DNA from: an uncultured Legionella sp.
Lineage (GTDB): Bacteria > Pseudomonadota > Gammaproteobacteria > Legionellales > Legionellaceae
Reading direction: 5' to 3'
DNA length: 32,799 nt
NCBI GenBank assembly: GCA_903877115.1
Contig: CAIRCS010000048.1
Location: 1-32,799 of the forward strand
The position numbers were made by a program, and so were the translations under genes. This document shows, piece after piece, positions 24,940-32,799 of this stretch (positions are counted from its first letter, which is position 1; every line of letters begins with the position of its first letter). The notes under the pieces are model-generated. The model was not told where the DNA came from. It did not search any database and saw nothing but the letters and a program-made list of their open reading frames with translations.

Positions 24940-25683
24940 CTAATCCATATACATACCGCCATTAACATGAATAGTCTCACCAGTGACATATGCCGCTGCA
25001 TCTGATGCTAAAAACGCAACGACTTCTGCTACATCTGAAGCTTGACCCAAACGTTTCATAGGAATTCGTTTCAGCATTTCTTCTTTCACAAAATCAGGCA
25101 ATCCCGCTGTCATTTCTGTATCAATAAAGCCGGGAGCGACGACATTGACTGTAATCCCTCTTCCGCCCATCTCAGCCGCAAGCGAGCGCGAAAAACCAGA
25201 AACACCCGCTTTGGCAGCAGTATAATTTACTTGCCCTGGGTTTCCGCTGGCTCCAACCACTGAACCGATATTGATGATTCGGCCCCACCGAGCTCGAAAC
25301 ATCGGCTTTAAACATGCTTTGCACATACGATAAACGGAATTTAAATTAGTTTCAATCACTCGAAACCATTCATCATCAGTCATCCGCAATAATAAATTGT
25401 CTGCAGTAATACCCGCGTTGTTGATTAGAATTTCAGGATTTCTTTGCTGTTCAGCAAGCAATGCCATAGTGTGGTCGACCGCATCTTGTTGCGTCACATC
25501 TAAAACCATCCCTTCCCCTTGCAAGGGGTGAGTCGCTAACATCTTTGTGATCGCTTCCGCGCCTGCAGCTGTGGTAGCTGTACCAATCACATAAGCCCCT
25601 CTAGCAGCCAGAGTATGTGCAATGGCTTGACCAATCCCTCGACTTGCACCCGTTACCAGGGCAACTTTATCTTTTATATTCAT
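24940..25683 (-). CDS. fabG: 3-oxoacyl-ACP reductase
   Basis: A 247-residue NADPH-dependent reductase of the SDR family that reduces beta-ketoacyl-ACP. TGASRGIGQAIA binds the dinucleotide, LINNAG follows, and the catalytic residues are Ser141 (INIGSVVG), Tyr154 and Lys158 (YTAAKAG) when started at ATG 25683, which follows GGGTAGG; a GTG one codon earlier is possible. ETIHVNGGMYMD is the typical C-terminus. 41 bases after fabD. Confidence 0.96.
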   Translation of the reverse strand: MNIKDKVALVTGASRGIGQAIAHTLAARGAYVIGTATTAAGAEAITKMLATHPLQGEGMVLDVTQQDAVDHTMALLAEQQRNPEILINNAGITADNLLLRMTDDEWFRVIETNLNSVYRMCKACLKPMFRARWGRIINIGSVVGASGNPGQVNYTAAKAGVSGFSRSLAAEMGGRGITVNVVAPGFIDTEMTAGLPDFVKEEMLKRIPMKRLGQASDVAEVVAFLASDAAAYVTGETIHVNGGMYMD

Positions 25684-25724
25684 CACCTACCCTCTTTATT
25701 TAGAGTAAAACAGACTTACTCGCA

Positions 25725-26630
25725 TCACAAGGCGACAGCAGACTCTACTGTTAAAGATTTATCAATCCGCTTAATCAATCCACTCAATACTTTACCTGGA
25801 CCACATTCTATGATGGTCTCCACACCTGCTTTCTGCATCATTTGAATCGTTTCAACCCAACGAACTGGGGAGTATAATTGCTGCTGTAACAATGCGCGAA
25901 TTTGCTCTACTGAATGATAAATACTCAAATCAACATTTGAGATCACGGTTCCCTTCGGAGGGCTCATAGGCGTTTGCGCCAAAGCATCGGCAAATTTTTC
26001 TGCCGCAGGCTTTAACAATGCGCAATGGCAAGGAACTGAAACTGGAATTAATCTAGCCATTTTTGCTTGATACGTTTCGGCCAAACCCATAGCTCGTTGC
26101 ACAGCTGCAATATGACCTGCAATGACAACTTGGCCTATGGCATTATAGTTTGCGGGAGTAACCTGTTCATTATCTTGAGAGCTTTGCAGACAGATATCTC
26201 TGACTTGCTCATCAGTCAACCCCACAATCGCAGCCATTGCCCCAACGCCCAAAGGAATAGCCTGCTGCATCAATCGGCCACGAGTCTGTACCAACTTTGC
26301 GGCGTCGACCAGTGACATGACTTCGGCGCAAACCAAAGCTGCGTACTCTCCCAGGCTATGTCCTGCCATCATTTTAGGCATGAATGGTTTATGGTGTTGT
26401 AAAACGCGAAATAAAGCCACATCGGCTGTCAGCATGGCCACTTGTGTGTGTTCTGTTTGATTTAAAACATCTTCAGGACCCTGCTGCACTATTTGCCATA
26501 CATCATAATGGAGATGATCAGAGACATCTGAAAATGTCGCTTTGATTTCAGGATGGATTTCAGCCAAATCCGTTAACATCCCAACGTATTGCGAACCTTG
26601 ACCCGGAAAAACAACCGCATAATTCATCAT
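25725..26630 (-). CDS. fabD: Malonyl-CoA:ACP transacylase
   Basis: A 301-residue enzyme that loads malonyl groups onto ACP. FPGQGSQYVGM at the N-terminus, nucleophile Ser92 in GHSLGEYAALV, conserved Arg in QTRGRLMQ and His202 in VPCHCALLKPA. GPGKVLSGLIKRI ends the fold. 19 bases after plsX; fabH, which usually lies between plsX and fabD in gammaproteobacteria, is absent. A second ATG follows the first directly. Confidence 0.96.
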   Translation of the reverse strand: MMNYAVVFPGQGSQYVGMLTDLAEIHPEIKATFSDVSDHLHYDVWQIVQQGPEDVLNQTEHTQVAMLTADVALFRVLQHHKPFMPKMMAGHSLGEYAALVCAEVMSLVDAAKLVQTRGRLMQQAIPLGVGAMAAIVGLTDEQVRDICLQSSQDNEQVTPANYNAIGQVVIAGHIAAVQRAMGLAETYQAKMARLIPVSVPCHCALLKPAAEKFADALAQTPMSPPKGTVISNVDLSIYHSVEQIRALLQQQLYSPVRWVETIQMMQKAGVETIIECGPGKVLSGLIKRIDKSLTVESAVAL

Positions 26631-26649
26631 ATTTGCTTAGCCCATGTGA

Positions 26650-27684
26650 TCACAGCAACAAACCTTGATTCATAAAATCAGTGATTTGATCGCGTACCAA
26701 ATTAACGACGTTTGATTTGACTTGCAACATAGCGCCCTCAATTGCAAATTGAAAAGCATACGCATTTGCCCCACCATGACTTTTAACCACAATACCGTTC
26801 AATCCTAAAAGACTTGCACCATTATAACGGGCTGGATCCATCCGCTTTTTAAAATGAGACAATGCTGGTTTTGCCAACAATCCGATTAGACGTGACCACC
26901 AATACCGTTGAAAACCCTCTTTCAAAACGGTTGCCATCAAAGTTGCTAACCCTTCACTGGCTTTCAATGCAACATTGCCCACAAAGCCATCACAAACCAC
27001 CAAATCCACGTCGCCCGTATAAAAATGATTGCCTTCCACATAACCAACATAATTTAATAATTGGCATTCAGCGAGCATATGTGCAGTCCGTTTGACTTGA
27101 TCATTGCCTTTGATTTCTTCTACGCCAATGTTTAACAACGCAATTTTGGGCCGCGATTTTTGATCGAGGGCTTGAATCAATGCAGAGCCCATGACCGCAA
27201 ATTGGAATAAATGTTCCGCACAGGAGTCAACATTGGCTCCCAAATCAATCACTCGAGTACGACCTTGCGCCGTGGGGAGCTCGGCAATAATAGCGGGTCG
27301 ATCGATGCCTGGAAGAGTTTTCAATACGAAACGCGCCGTTGCCATCAAAGCCCCGGTATTTCCACCACTGACACAAGCTTGCGCTCGTCCATCACGCACC
27401 AAATTGATGGCAATTCGCATCGAAGACAATTTTTTATTGCGCAACGCATGTGACGGCAACTCATCCATCGCCACTACTTCAGGAGCGTTTTCAATTGAAA
27501 TTTGCGGGGAAGAGGTTAATGAGTAGCCTGCCTTTTGCAAACTCGATGAGATACGGCGTTGATCGCCAACCAAGATCAAATGCAAATTTGCATTATTTTT
27601 GACAGCACGAATGGAAGCTGGAATGACAACAGTCAAACCATGATCGCCACCCATTGCATCAATCGCTATGGTAACAGTGTTCAA
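26650..27684 (-). CDS. plsX: Phosphate acyltransferase PlsX
   Basis: A 344-residue peripheral enzyme that makes acyl-phosphate from acyl-ACP for phospholipid synthesis. [13 protein letters not shown] at the N-terminus, [57 protein letters not shown] and [12 protein letters not shown] are the family motifs, several given here in short form. It lies 5 bases after rpmF as in most proteobacteria, coupling ribosome and membrane synthesis. Confidence 0.96.
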   Translation of the reverse strand: MNTVTIAIDAMGGDHGLTVVIPASIRAVKNNANLHLILVGDQRRISSSLQKAGYSLTSSPQISIENAPEVVAMDELPSHALRNKKLSSMRIAINLVRDGRAQACVSGGNTGALMATARFVLKTLPGIDRPAIIAELPTAQGRTRVIDLGANVDSCAEHLFQFAVMGSALIQALDQKSRPKIALLNIGVEEIKGNDQVKRTAHMLAECQLLNYVGYVEGNHFYTGDVDLVVCDGFVGNVALKASEGLATLMATVLKEGFQRYWWSRLIGLLAKPALSHFKKRMDPARYNGASLLGLNGIVVKSHGGANAYAFQFAIEGAMLQVKSNVVNLVRDQITDFMNQGLLL

Positions 27685-27689
27685 AGAAA

Positions 27690-27887
27690 TTACTCTTGAT
27701 CTTCGTACACAGTTCCATCAGCAGTCACTTTACGACCATCAGCCGTATAGCCGTCTGGGGTAAGATGATGACGTCTATGAGTCTCACCTGTTGTCGCATT
27801 CACTGATAATGTAGGCAGAGTGAGCGCATCATGCGAACGACGCATATCTCTTTTTGAACGCGATTTTTTATTCTGTTGAACTGCCAT
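27690..27887 (-). CDS. rpmF: Ribosomal protein bL32
   Basis: A 65-residue basic ribosomal protein. [22 protein letters not shown] is the universal N-terminus, shown as MAVQQNK and [27 protein letters not shown] is the C-terminal core. It has an acidic tail (TVYEDQE) longer than E. coli L32 (57 residues), and no zinc cysteines. Order yceD-rpmF-plsX is conserved. Confidence 0.96.
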   Translation of the reverse strand: MAVQQNKKSRSKRDMRRSHDALTLPTLSVNATTGETHRRHHLTPDGYTADGRKVTADGTVYEDQE

Positions 27888-28018
27888 TTATATAACTCCT
27901 AACCAATATGTTGCTGTTGGGCGTCAATTTTACAGCCTTTTTTCAAATATTCCAAGTCTTTCATGCAATATACCCTTTCAGAAATTCAGAGGGAGGGGTA
28001 ATACAGCGCTTTATTCAA

Positions 28019-28402
28019 TCAACACTCATCATGTTTTTCTGGACTAAACAAATGTAGATCGTCTGTCACAATCTCCAACAAATCCAAATCATCGTCTGAT
28101 TGCACCATGCAATCCATCGAACTCATCAGTTGATTAGCAATCTCATCACTCTCACAAATAGCTACTTCGCTCTTATGGTTGTAAGCATATGCAAAATCTT
28201 GCAAACAACGTTGACAATTAATTATCAATTGTCCACTGCTTTTTAAATTCAACACATAATACCTACGCTCATGCTGTACTGCGACTTCGCAAGTCAACAC
28301 ACAAGGCGCCTGAATATAATAAGGCAAGCGTTCATTCACCTCTACGGTCAATTGTACAGGATGTGATTGCTTGGCTAACGTTTTTAATGATTTTAATGAC
28401 AT
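28019..28402 (-). CDS. yceD: YceD, DUF177 protein linked to 23S rRNA accumulation
   Basis: A 127-residue DUF177 protein. The core LTCEVAVQHERRYYV and INCQRCLQDF (CxxC) are family features, and the acidic C-terminus ends LFSPEKHDEC, resembling the conserved PKHE-C end. It is shorter than E. coli YceD (173 residues). Members upstream of rpmF are needed for 23S rRNA processing or accumulation. It leads the fab cluster and is followed by rpmF after 131 bases. Confidence 0.88.
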   Translation of the reverse strand: MSLKSLKTLAKQSHPVQLTVEVNERLPYYIQAPCVLTCEVAVQHERRYYVLNLKSSGQLIINCQRCLQDFAYAYNHKSEVAICESDEIANQLMSSMDCMVQSDDDLDLLEIVTDDLHLFSPEKHDEC

Positions 28403-28442
28403 AATCGAATCGAAAGAAGAGAGTAAAATTGCAACAAAGCCC

Positions 28443-28472
28443 AGTATACCTTAAAATACGCTCTTTTGTTAA
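28443..28472 (-). promoter_or_regulatory. Sigma-70-like promoter of the yceD-fab cluster
   Basis: Minus strand TTAACA (28467-28472), 18-base spacer, TATACT (28443-28448). It predicts a start near 28436 and a leader of about 34 bases ahead of the yceD ATG at 28402. Confidence 0.55.
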
Positions 28473-28511
28473 TTGTTAATACATGAATTTTACATAGAAG
28501 AGTACCTAATC

Positions 28512-29597
28512 TTGAGTCAAAAAGTGATTGTCGGAATGTCTGGAGGTGTTGATTCCTCAGTTGCCGCTTATTTATTGCAAGCAGCAGGGTATCAGGTCGA
28601 AGGCTTGTTCATGAAAAACTGGGAACAAGATGATACCAGCACTTATTGTGCTGCAGCCACTGATTTGGCTGACGCCCAAGCCGTTTGCGAACAACTTAAA
28701 ATCCCTCTGCACACGGTGAATTTTGCTGAACAATATTGGAAAAAAGTCTTTACTCATTTTTTGGAAGAATACCAAAGCGGGCGCACGCCGAATCCCGATA
28801 TTTTATGCAACAAAGAAATCAAATTCAAAGCTTTTTTCGAGCATGCTTTGGATTTGGGTGCTGATTATATTGCGACGGGACATTACGCAAAAGTAGCCCT
28901 AGATGGTGACATTGGCTTATTATACAAAGCCAAAGATCGAAGCAAAGATCAAACCTATTTTCTCCACGCCGTGGCACCCAAAGCGTTGGCCAAAACCATA
29001 TTCCCAATTGGGGATCATCTCAAACCTCAAATTCGAGCTATTGCCTTAGAACAAGGGTTTGTGACCCATAATAAAAAAGATTCAACCGGAATTTGTTTTA
29101 TTGGCGAAAAACGCTTCAAAATTTTTCTCAATGAATATCTTTTAGCGCAACCTGGACATATCAAAGATACATTAGGTCAAGTCATTGGCCAACATGATGG
29201 CCTCATGTTCTATACCATCGGTCAACGCCAAGGCTTAAAAATTGGCGGATTGAAGAACAGCCAAAATGCGCCGTGGTATGTGGTGGATAAAGACATTAGC
29301 AATAATATTTTAATTGTGGCTCAAAGCGAACAACATCCCATGTTGTACGCGCAAGGGTTGCTGTGCGGCCCCATCCATTGGTTGCTCCACGAACCACCCC
29401 AACTACCTCTCACCTGTTACGCAAAAATCCGTTACCGACAAACCGAGCAGCCGTGTCTCATTTCACCCGCGCAAGACTCCCAGCATTGTGTGATGTTTTC
29501 CGCTCCGACGCGCGCCATCACACCAGGACAATCAGTCGTGTTTTACCATCAAAATCAATGTTTGGGCGGTGCAGTGATTGACCAAATCATTCGTTGA
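28512..29597 (+). CDS. mnmA: tRNA-specific 2-thiouridylase
   Basis: A 361-residue enzyme that thiolates U34 of Lys, Glu and Gln tRNAs. TTG at 28512 is chosen as start ([12 protein letters not shown] fits the family, and a GAAGAG sequence lies upstream); the frame to 28473 adds non-conserved residues. PP-loop GMSGGVDSS (8-16), nucleophile C99 in [12 protein letters not shown], second catalytic C195 in [19 protein letters not shown] in the central domain and the C-terminal beta-barrel with TPGQSVVFY. Divergent from yceD. Confidence 0.96.
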   Translation: MSQKVIVGMSGGVDSSVAAYLLQAAGYQVEGLFMKNWEQDDTSTYCAAATDLADAQAVCEQLKIPLHTVNFAEQYWKKVFTHFLEEYQSGRTPNPDILCNKEIKFKAFFEHALDLGADYIATGHYAKVALDGDIGLLYKAKDRSKDQTYFLHAVAPKALAKTIFPIGDHLKPQIRAIALEQGFVTHNKKDSTGICFIGEKRFKIFLNEYLLAQPGHIKDTLGQVIGQHDGLMFYTIGQRQGLKIGGLKNSQNAPWYVVDKDISNNILIVAQSEQHPMLYAQGLLCGPIHWLLHEPPQLPLTCYAKIRYRQTEQPCLISPAQDSQHCVMFSAPTRAITPGQSVVFYHQNQCLGGAVIDQIIR

Positions 29598-29635
29598 TAC
29601 AGCTTAGGGACGAACTGTTATTTCTGGCCCGTTCT

Positions 29636-30028
29636 TTATTCAACACGCCTTGTTCTTGTGTTCTCTAGTACGGGCGCTGGGAATACCTCGTTCACTTTAG
29701 ATCGAATACTCTCAACGTCTGGAATCGAATGTTTAGCGCGACTTGATCTATTTAGAAATCGATCAGCCAAAGAACGGAGTTGATTCGATTCAGTTCCTTT
29801 AATTGCCTCAGTAATCTCAGTAAAATTTGTCATTGTACGAGGTACTTTTTCATCGAGTAAATTATATAGCTCCTTAATTTTAATTTTAGTACCATTGTCA
29901 AAGTCATATAAGCAATCATGCTCACGTGCAAAATTTTCTATGACTGTGTAGAGTGTGACTGCCCTGGTATCCAATTCATTTTTCGAACTAGTAATTTTTT
30001 CCTGCAAAATATCTTCCACAGTTTGCAT
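29636..30028 (-). CDS. Hypothetical hydrophilic protein
   Basis: 130 residues, no family recognised. The start ATG at 30028 has GGGG about 9 bases upstream (TGGGGTTATATC ATG). It has no signal peptide or membrane segment, is rich in Glu, Lys, Asn and Arg, and is predicted almost entirely alpha-helical, with an Arg-rich C-terminus (RTRRVE). Converging with mnmA (38 bases) and followed upstream by 331 bases without genes, it has the look of an accessory or lineage-specific gene; a cytoplasmic or translocated protein are both possible. No function is proposed. Confidence 0.6.
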   Translation of the reverse strand: MQTVEDILQEKITSSKNELDTRAVTLYTVIENFAREHDCLYDFDNGTKIKIKELYNLLDEKVPRTMTNFTEITEAIKGTESNQLRSLADRFLNRSSRAKHSIPDVESIRSKVNEVFPAPVLENTRTRRVE

Positions 30029-30359
30029 GATATAACCCCAGATTGATCAAAAACATATCTTAAGCATGGTTTGTAGACAATGATTTGTCAAAAATGATTG
30101 ATTTAAATAACAGGCATAGAAGCTGAAACAGCATGTGAATTCCGTCATAACCCCTTGATTTTAGGGAGTTCAAACATCGTTTGAGCGGCTTCTTCCTTTT
30201 TAACGACGAAGAACGCAATATGCCGTCGTTGCGAACGAAGTGAAGCAATCCAAAGGCTTTAAGCGCTTGAAATAATGCTCATATTCAGATAACAGATATC
30301 ATTTCTTCCATTTTTCGAACTATGCTATAATGAGACTTTTCTTATACTAGAGATACCAA
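30029..30359. other. Gene-free stretch with a palindrome-type repeat
   Basis: No convincing gene. It holds a dispersed-repeat-like sequence at 30224-30251 (CGTCGTTGCGAACGAAGTG then AAGCAATCC), related to the CATTGCGAGCGAAGCGAAGCAATCC repeats seen in several intracellular bacteria, with AACGACG (30202-30208) pairing to CGTCGTT (30224-30230), and the erpA promoter near its right end. A 62-codon minus frame at 30060-30248 has no supporting features. Confidence 0.6.
30323..30331 (+). promoter_or_regulatory. Extended -10 promoter of erpA
   Basis: TGCTATAAT, the perfect extended -10 element, the same sequence as at 1825-1833. There is no strong -35. Transcription would start near 30338, about 22 bases ahead of the ATG. 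Confidence 0.58.
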
Positions 30360-30773
30360 ATGGCAGACGCATCCGCGGTACAACACCACGAACCTATTGT
30401 GCAACATGCTATGCAGCCTGTTATTCATGTATCCACAGCAGCAGCCAACAAAGTCGCAGCCTTGATTACTGAAGAAGGCAATCCCAATTTGCATTTGAGG
30501 GTCTATATTACTGGCGGCGGTTGTTCTGGCTACCAATATGGTTTTACTTTTGACGAAAAAATTCAAGAAGATGATACTATCATTGAAGCTGCCTCGTCTG
30601 ATTCTAATATCAGCATCAAACTCTTAGTCGATTGCATCAGTGTTCAACTGTTGCATGGGGCAGAAATCGACTATACCAGTGGCATCCAAGAGCAATTTAT
30701 CATTCGCAACCCCAATGCCAAAACAACTTGTGGTTGCGGATCGTCATTCTCTGTAGATGATGATGAGATATAA
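30360..30773 (+). CDS. erpA: ErpA, A-type iron-sulfur carrier
   Basis: A 137-residue A-type carrier that hands Fe-S clusters to target apoproteins, including isoprenoid and respiratory enzymes. [19 protein letters not shown] and [18 protein letters not shown] are nearly identical to ErpA; the three cluster cysteines are C55, C124 and C126. The N-terminus is about 20 residues longer than E. coli ErpA (114), with His-rich [12 protein letters not shown]. An alternative start is Met18. A monocistronic gene is implied by its own promoter and the converging neighbour. Confidence 0.96.
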   Translation: MADASAVQHHEPIVQHAMQPVIHVSTAAANKVAALITEEGNPNLHLRVYITGGGCSGYQYGFTFDEKIQEDDTIIEAASSDSNISIKLLVDCISVQLLHGAEIDYTSGIQEQFIIRNPNAKTTCGCGSSFSVDDDEI

Positions 30774-30795
30774 AATTCTCATGTCATTATTTTTT

Positions 30796-31302
30796 TTAAT
30801 AAGGTTTCACTATCACCGGCGTACCGACTTCCATAAAATTGTAATATAGCCATTTAGCATCTGCTGGATGGATTCGGATACAACCGTGGCTCGCATTATA
30901 ATTGGGCACTTCATGTGAACCATGCACTGCATAGTATTGAGAAAAAAACATACAATAAGGCATGGGGGAACCACCTCTACCCACTGGATAGCGGCTAGAA
31001 CGACAATCAGCACCTCTTTTTTGGATTACATGAAAAGTACCGGTCGGTGTTCTACATCGTCGGCCAGTATCTGGACAATACGCGCGTCCAGCCGAACCAT
31101 GACCCGACTTTACAACCTGGCCATCACTATTTATCGCAGTCCAACGTTGAGTCGTAGGGTCGAACACAAATTTACCCGCTACAGCGACATCATAACTTGA
31201 ACCTGGAATAATTGATTGCGCTTCGGTCGAAACCCATAACAACAAGCCAGACGCAAGACAAGCGACGAAAGACAGTGGTTTGTACCAATCAACCCGTTTC
31301 AT
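30796..31302 (-). CDS. YkuD-type L,D-transpeptidase, EnhA-like
   Basis: A 168-residue exported enzyme. Signal peptide about 1-28 (basic MKRVDWYK, then hydrophobic), ending EAQS. The YkuD motif is complete: H127 in AVHGSHEVP and SHGCIR with H139, nucleophile C141 and R143. Cysteines 76, 83, 100 and 117 may form disulfides. L,D-transpeptidases make 3-3 cross-links in peptidoglycan or attach proteins. The PMPYCMFFSQYYAVHGSHEVP context recalls Legionella EnhA (enhanced-entry) proteins from memory, not checked. AAGGA lies 7 bases before the ATG. Confidence 0.9.
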   Translation of the reverse strand: MKRVDWYKPLSFVACLASGLLLWVSTEAQSIIPGSSYDVAVAGKFVFDPTTQRWTAINSDGQVVKSGHGSAGRAYCPDTGRRCRTPTGTFHVIQKRGADCRSSRYPVGRGGSPMPYCMFFSQYYAVHGSHEVPNYNASHGCIRIHPADAKWLYYNFMEVGTPVIVKPY

Positions 31303-31329
31303 GAGTTATCCTTAAATCAATCACTCCTA

Positions 31330-31343
31330 TCTATAATTATAGA
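31330..31343. promoter_or_regulatory. Symmetric -10 element between diverging genes
   Basis: TCTATAATTATAGA is a perfect 14-bp palindrome in the region between the L,D-transpeptidase and the NlpC/P60 gene, and holds TATAAT on each strand. It could serve as a -10 for either gene or as an operator; no good -35 is obvious. Confidence 0.35.
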
Positions 31344-31409
31344 TTAATATTGACTAATTTTCAGGCACCAACCTTTGTGTGAAAAATTTTCATACGTTTT
31401 ATAGGGTCA

Positions 31410-32141
31410 ATGCTATGCTTAAATCATGTAACGCATTGGCGAGAAAATCTGGTGCTGATTAAAATATCTGTATATTTATATTGTATTTTTATTTCCGGAT
31501 ATCTCTTTGCGAATGCAACCTCTAATCAATACCCTGAGTCCATTGCGACGACGGAATTACCCGCCTATTGCTCTTACCCACCAAAAGTCCAACATACCAT
31601 TAATTTACTACTCAGCTTAGCGAAACAAAGGCTCAATTATCAATACGGCAGCTCCAATCCCAAAACAGGTGGCATGGATTGCTCAGGTACTATGTATTAT
31701 GCATTAACACAGATGGGGATCCCCGAGATACCACGTTCATCGGATTTACAATATGAATGGGTCGCCACACACGGTCATTTCTACGCGGTTCCTGATAGCA
31801 CGATATCTATTGATGCCATTGAATTTTCACATTTGCGTCCTGGTGATTTGTTATTCTGGTCCGGAACGTACAAGATTGAACGGTCTATTAATGTCACCCA
31901 TGTAATGATGTACCTAGGTAAAAACCAAACAGGACAACCCTTGATGATTGGTGCTAGCAATGGACGCAGTTATAAAGGAAGAAAAATTTATGGTGTGAGC
32001 GTGTTTGATTTTAAAGTACCAGACAAAGATAGACATGGCCATTTTCTTGGGTATGGTTGCGTGCCAAATTTGAACTGTATTTTACCCATGCCTACGACCC
32101 GCGGGCTTATCATTACCCCCAAGTTACTTTTATCTCAGTAA
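31410..32141 (+). CDS. NlpC/P60-family cell-wall peptidase
   Basis: 243 residues from the ATG at 31410. A hydrophobic signal segment (about 17-36) precedes the NlpC/P60 domain: MDCSGTMYYAL with the nucleophile C91 (start-dependent), RPGDLLFWSG, NVTHVMMYLG with His164, and GASNGRSYKGRKIYGV. Such enzymes cut gamma-D-Glu-diaminopimelate bonds in peptidoglycan stems. The GTG at 31452 gives a cleaner signal peptide (VLIKISVYLYCIFISG) and has GAGA upstream, so it is a real alternative start. Terminal part is Pro-rich. Transcribed divergently from the L,D-transpeptidase; both act on peptidoglycan. Confidence 0.88.
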   Translation: MLCLNHVTHWRENLVLIKISVYLYCIFISGYLFANATSNQYPESIATTELPAYCSYPPKVQHTINLLLSLAKQRLNYQYGSSNPKTGGMDCSGTMYYALTQMGIPEIPRSSDLQYEWVATHGHFYAVPDSTISIDAIEFSHLRPGDLLFWSGTYKIERSINVTHVMMYLGKNQTGQPLMIGASNGRSYKGRKIYGVSVFDFKVPDKDRHGHFLGYGCVPNLNCILPMPTTRGLIITPKLLLSQ

Positions 32142-32155
32142 ATGAGTAGAAATCT

Positions 32156-32786
32156 GAGCCACGACCGTTAGGGAGTGGAGCCTTTAAAAGCTCCACTCCC
32201 TAACGAGGTCGCTGTAACAATCTATTAGACCATTAATTGACGAAGTGCGCTTACTTTACCAATCACAGAGCGATACGCCTTAAGTATTGGTTTTGAACAT
32301 AGCCTTGTTTAAAAGTACTTGATCGAGCAATAGATGGGTCAAAAAAGTGCAAATCAGTGCCGAGCTATTACTCGTCTTAATGGTGTTAAGCATTGGCCCT
32401 GTGGACAGATATAGCTATCTGTAAGCTCATCATACTTGAAGTCACTTTTTTTAATCTTATCATCTACGGTTGTTTTGCTTTTTTTTTACCATTTTTTCCT
32501 GTAGCACATAAAACACTTATATTTCTCTTAATTGATTCTTCAAGAACCCGTATGGACTGATAGCCACCATCCAGCAATAACTCCTCAATGGCACTGTCTT
32601 TATCTATTTCATTTACCTTATCTAGCATAGACATCAGTGATTCGATTTCATTAGTAAAAAATGTTTCGCTTAATGTTTCTTTATAGCGATTATTGGATAT
32701 GTCCGTTTAAAAACGAACACATCCTAACATTTGACAATACTTTATTCCATATTGGAGGTTACAGCGACCTCTAACGGTCGTGGCTC
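32156..32786. mobile_element. Decayed IS with terminal inverted repeats, IS1182-like
   Basis: The right end (32758-32786) reads GTTACAGCGACCTC then TAACGGTCGTGGCTC; its reverse complement matches the left end GAGCCACGACCGTTAG (32156-32171) plus GAGGTCGCTGTAAC (32205-32218). The left copy is split by 33 bases forming a 15-bp hairpin (arms 32167-32181 and 32190-32204). Between them lies a broken minus-strand transposase. No target-site duplication is obvious. Confidence 0.78.
32350..32703 (-). pseudogene. Transposase remnant, IS1182-like
   Basis: Minus strand frame from about 32703 encodes NNRYKETLSETFF and LLLDGGYQSIRVLEE, ending at TAG (32464-32466) just after a run of nine A (plus T9 at 32479-32487). 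In another frame it resumes with SDFKYDELTDSYICPQGQCL, the FxYD-x-D-x-Y-x-C-P-x-G pattern of IS1182-type (DDE) transposases. The N-terminal half is missing and further stops follow, so it cannot make an active enzyme. Confidence 0.7.
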
Positions 32787-32799
32787 GGATTGAACCGGA

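Noticed and set aside
30060..30248. Minus-strand frame of 62 codons, hydrophobic with a basic N-terminus
   Set aside because: It overlaps a repeat; the sequence faintly recalls a transposase N-terminus but nothing specific can be shown.
1..32799. CRISPR array, tRNA or rRNA genes
   Set aside because: No regularly spaced direct repeats and no cloverleaf or rRNA-like stretches were seen on either strand by eye.

Overview
The window looks like a moderately AT-rich chromosome segment from a gammaproteobacterium of the Legionellales (Legionella/Coxiella/Aquicella-like, probably intracellular). The reasons are a self-contained type II secretion operon in the order F-G-H-I-J-K without D/E, a truncated gene whose product carries the CX5R phosphatase motif of SopB/IpgD/SidF-type host-directed phosphoinositide phosphatases, an EnhA-like L,D-transpeptidase, and many close matches to gammaproteobacterial housekeeping proteins. 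The species cannot be named from this sequence alone.

Layout. 1-1788: minus-strand gene running off the left edge, the putative secreted phosphoinositide phosphatase with a membrane hairpin after its catalytic motif. 1955-5074: small exported proteins of unknown function flanking a sohB protease gene that overlaps a RimK-like ATP-grasp gene interrupted by one in-frame stop. 5324-9544: ybgC-tolQ-tolR-tolA-tolB-rnhA on the minus strand; pal is not in its usual place after tolB. 9528-9690: a long inverted repeat that contains the start of ybgC. 9714-12181: ruvB and glnA, minus strand. 12329-16484: lspF-G-H-I-J-K, plus strand. 16700-17611: a short mltA. 17673-18431: an SPFH-domain gene. 18620-28402: a roughly 9.8-kb minus-strand cluster yceD-rpmF-plsX-fabD-fabG-acpP-fabF-mltG-tmk-holB-tatD-anmK, lacking fabH and pabC. 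28512-29597: mnmA. 29636-30028: an unrecognised gene. 30360-32141: erpA, an L,D-transpeptidase and an NlpC/P60 hydrolase. 32156-32786: a decayed insertion sequence with terminal inverted repeats.

How the genes work together. Most of the window builds and remodels the envelope. The fab/plsX cluster makes fatty acids and starts phospholipid synthesis. TolQRAB couples the inner membrane to the outer membrane during constriction. MltG, MltA, AnmK, the L,D-transpeptidase and the NlpC/P60 protein cut, cross-link or recycle peptidoglycan. The Lsp pseudopilus exports folded enzymes. Tmk, HolB, RuvB and RNase HI serve DNA replication and repair; MnmA, RpmF and ErpA serve translation and Fe-S assembly.

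The most interesting signals are the phosphatase-like gene at the left edge, several palindromic elements (three related copies of an approximately 80-90 bp inverted repeat, a very long inverted repeat supplying the first codons of ybgC, and a 16-bp palindrome inside the lspI leader coding region), an ATP-grasp gene split by a single stop codon, and an MltA that appears to lack an internal segment.
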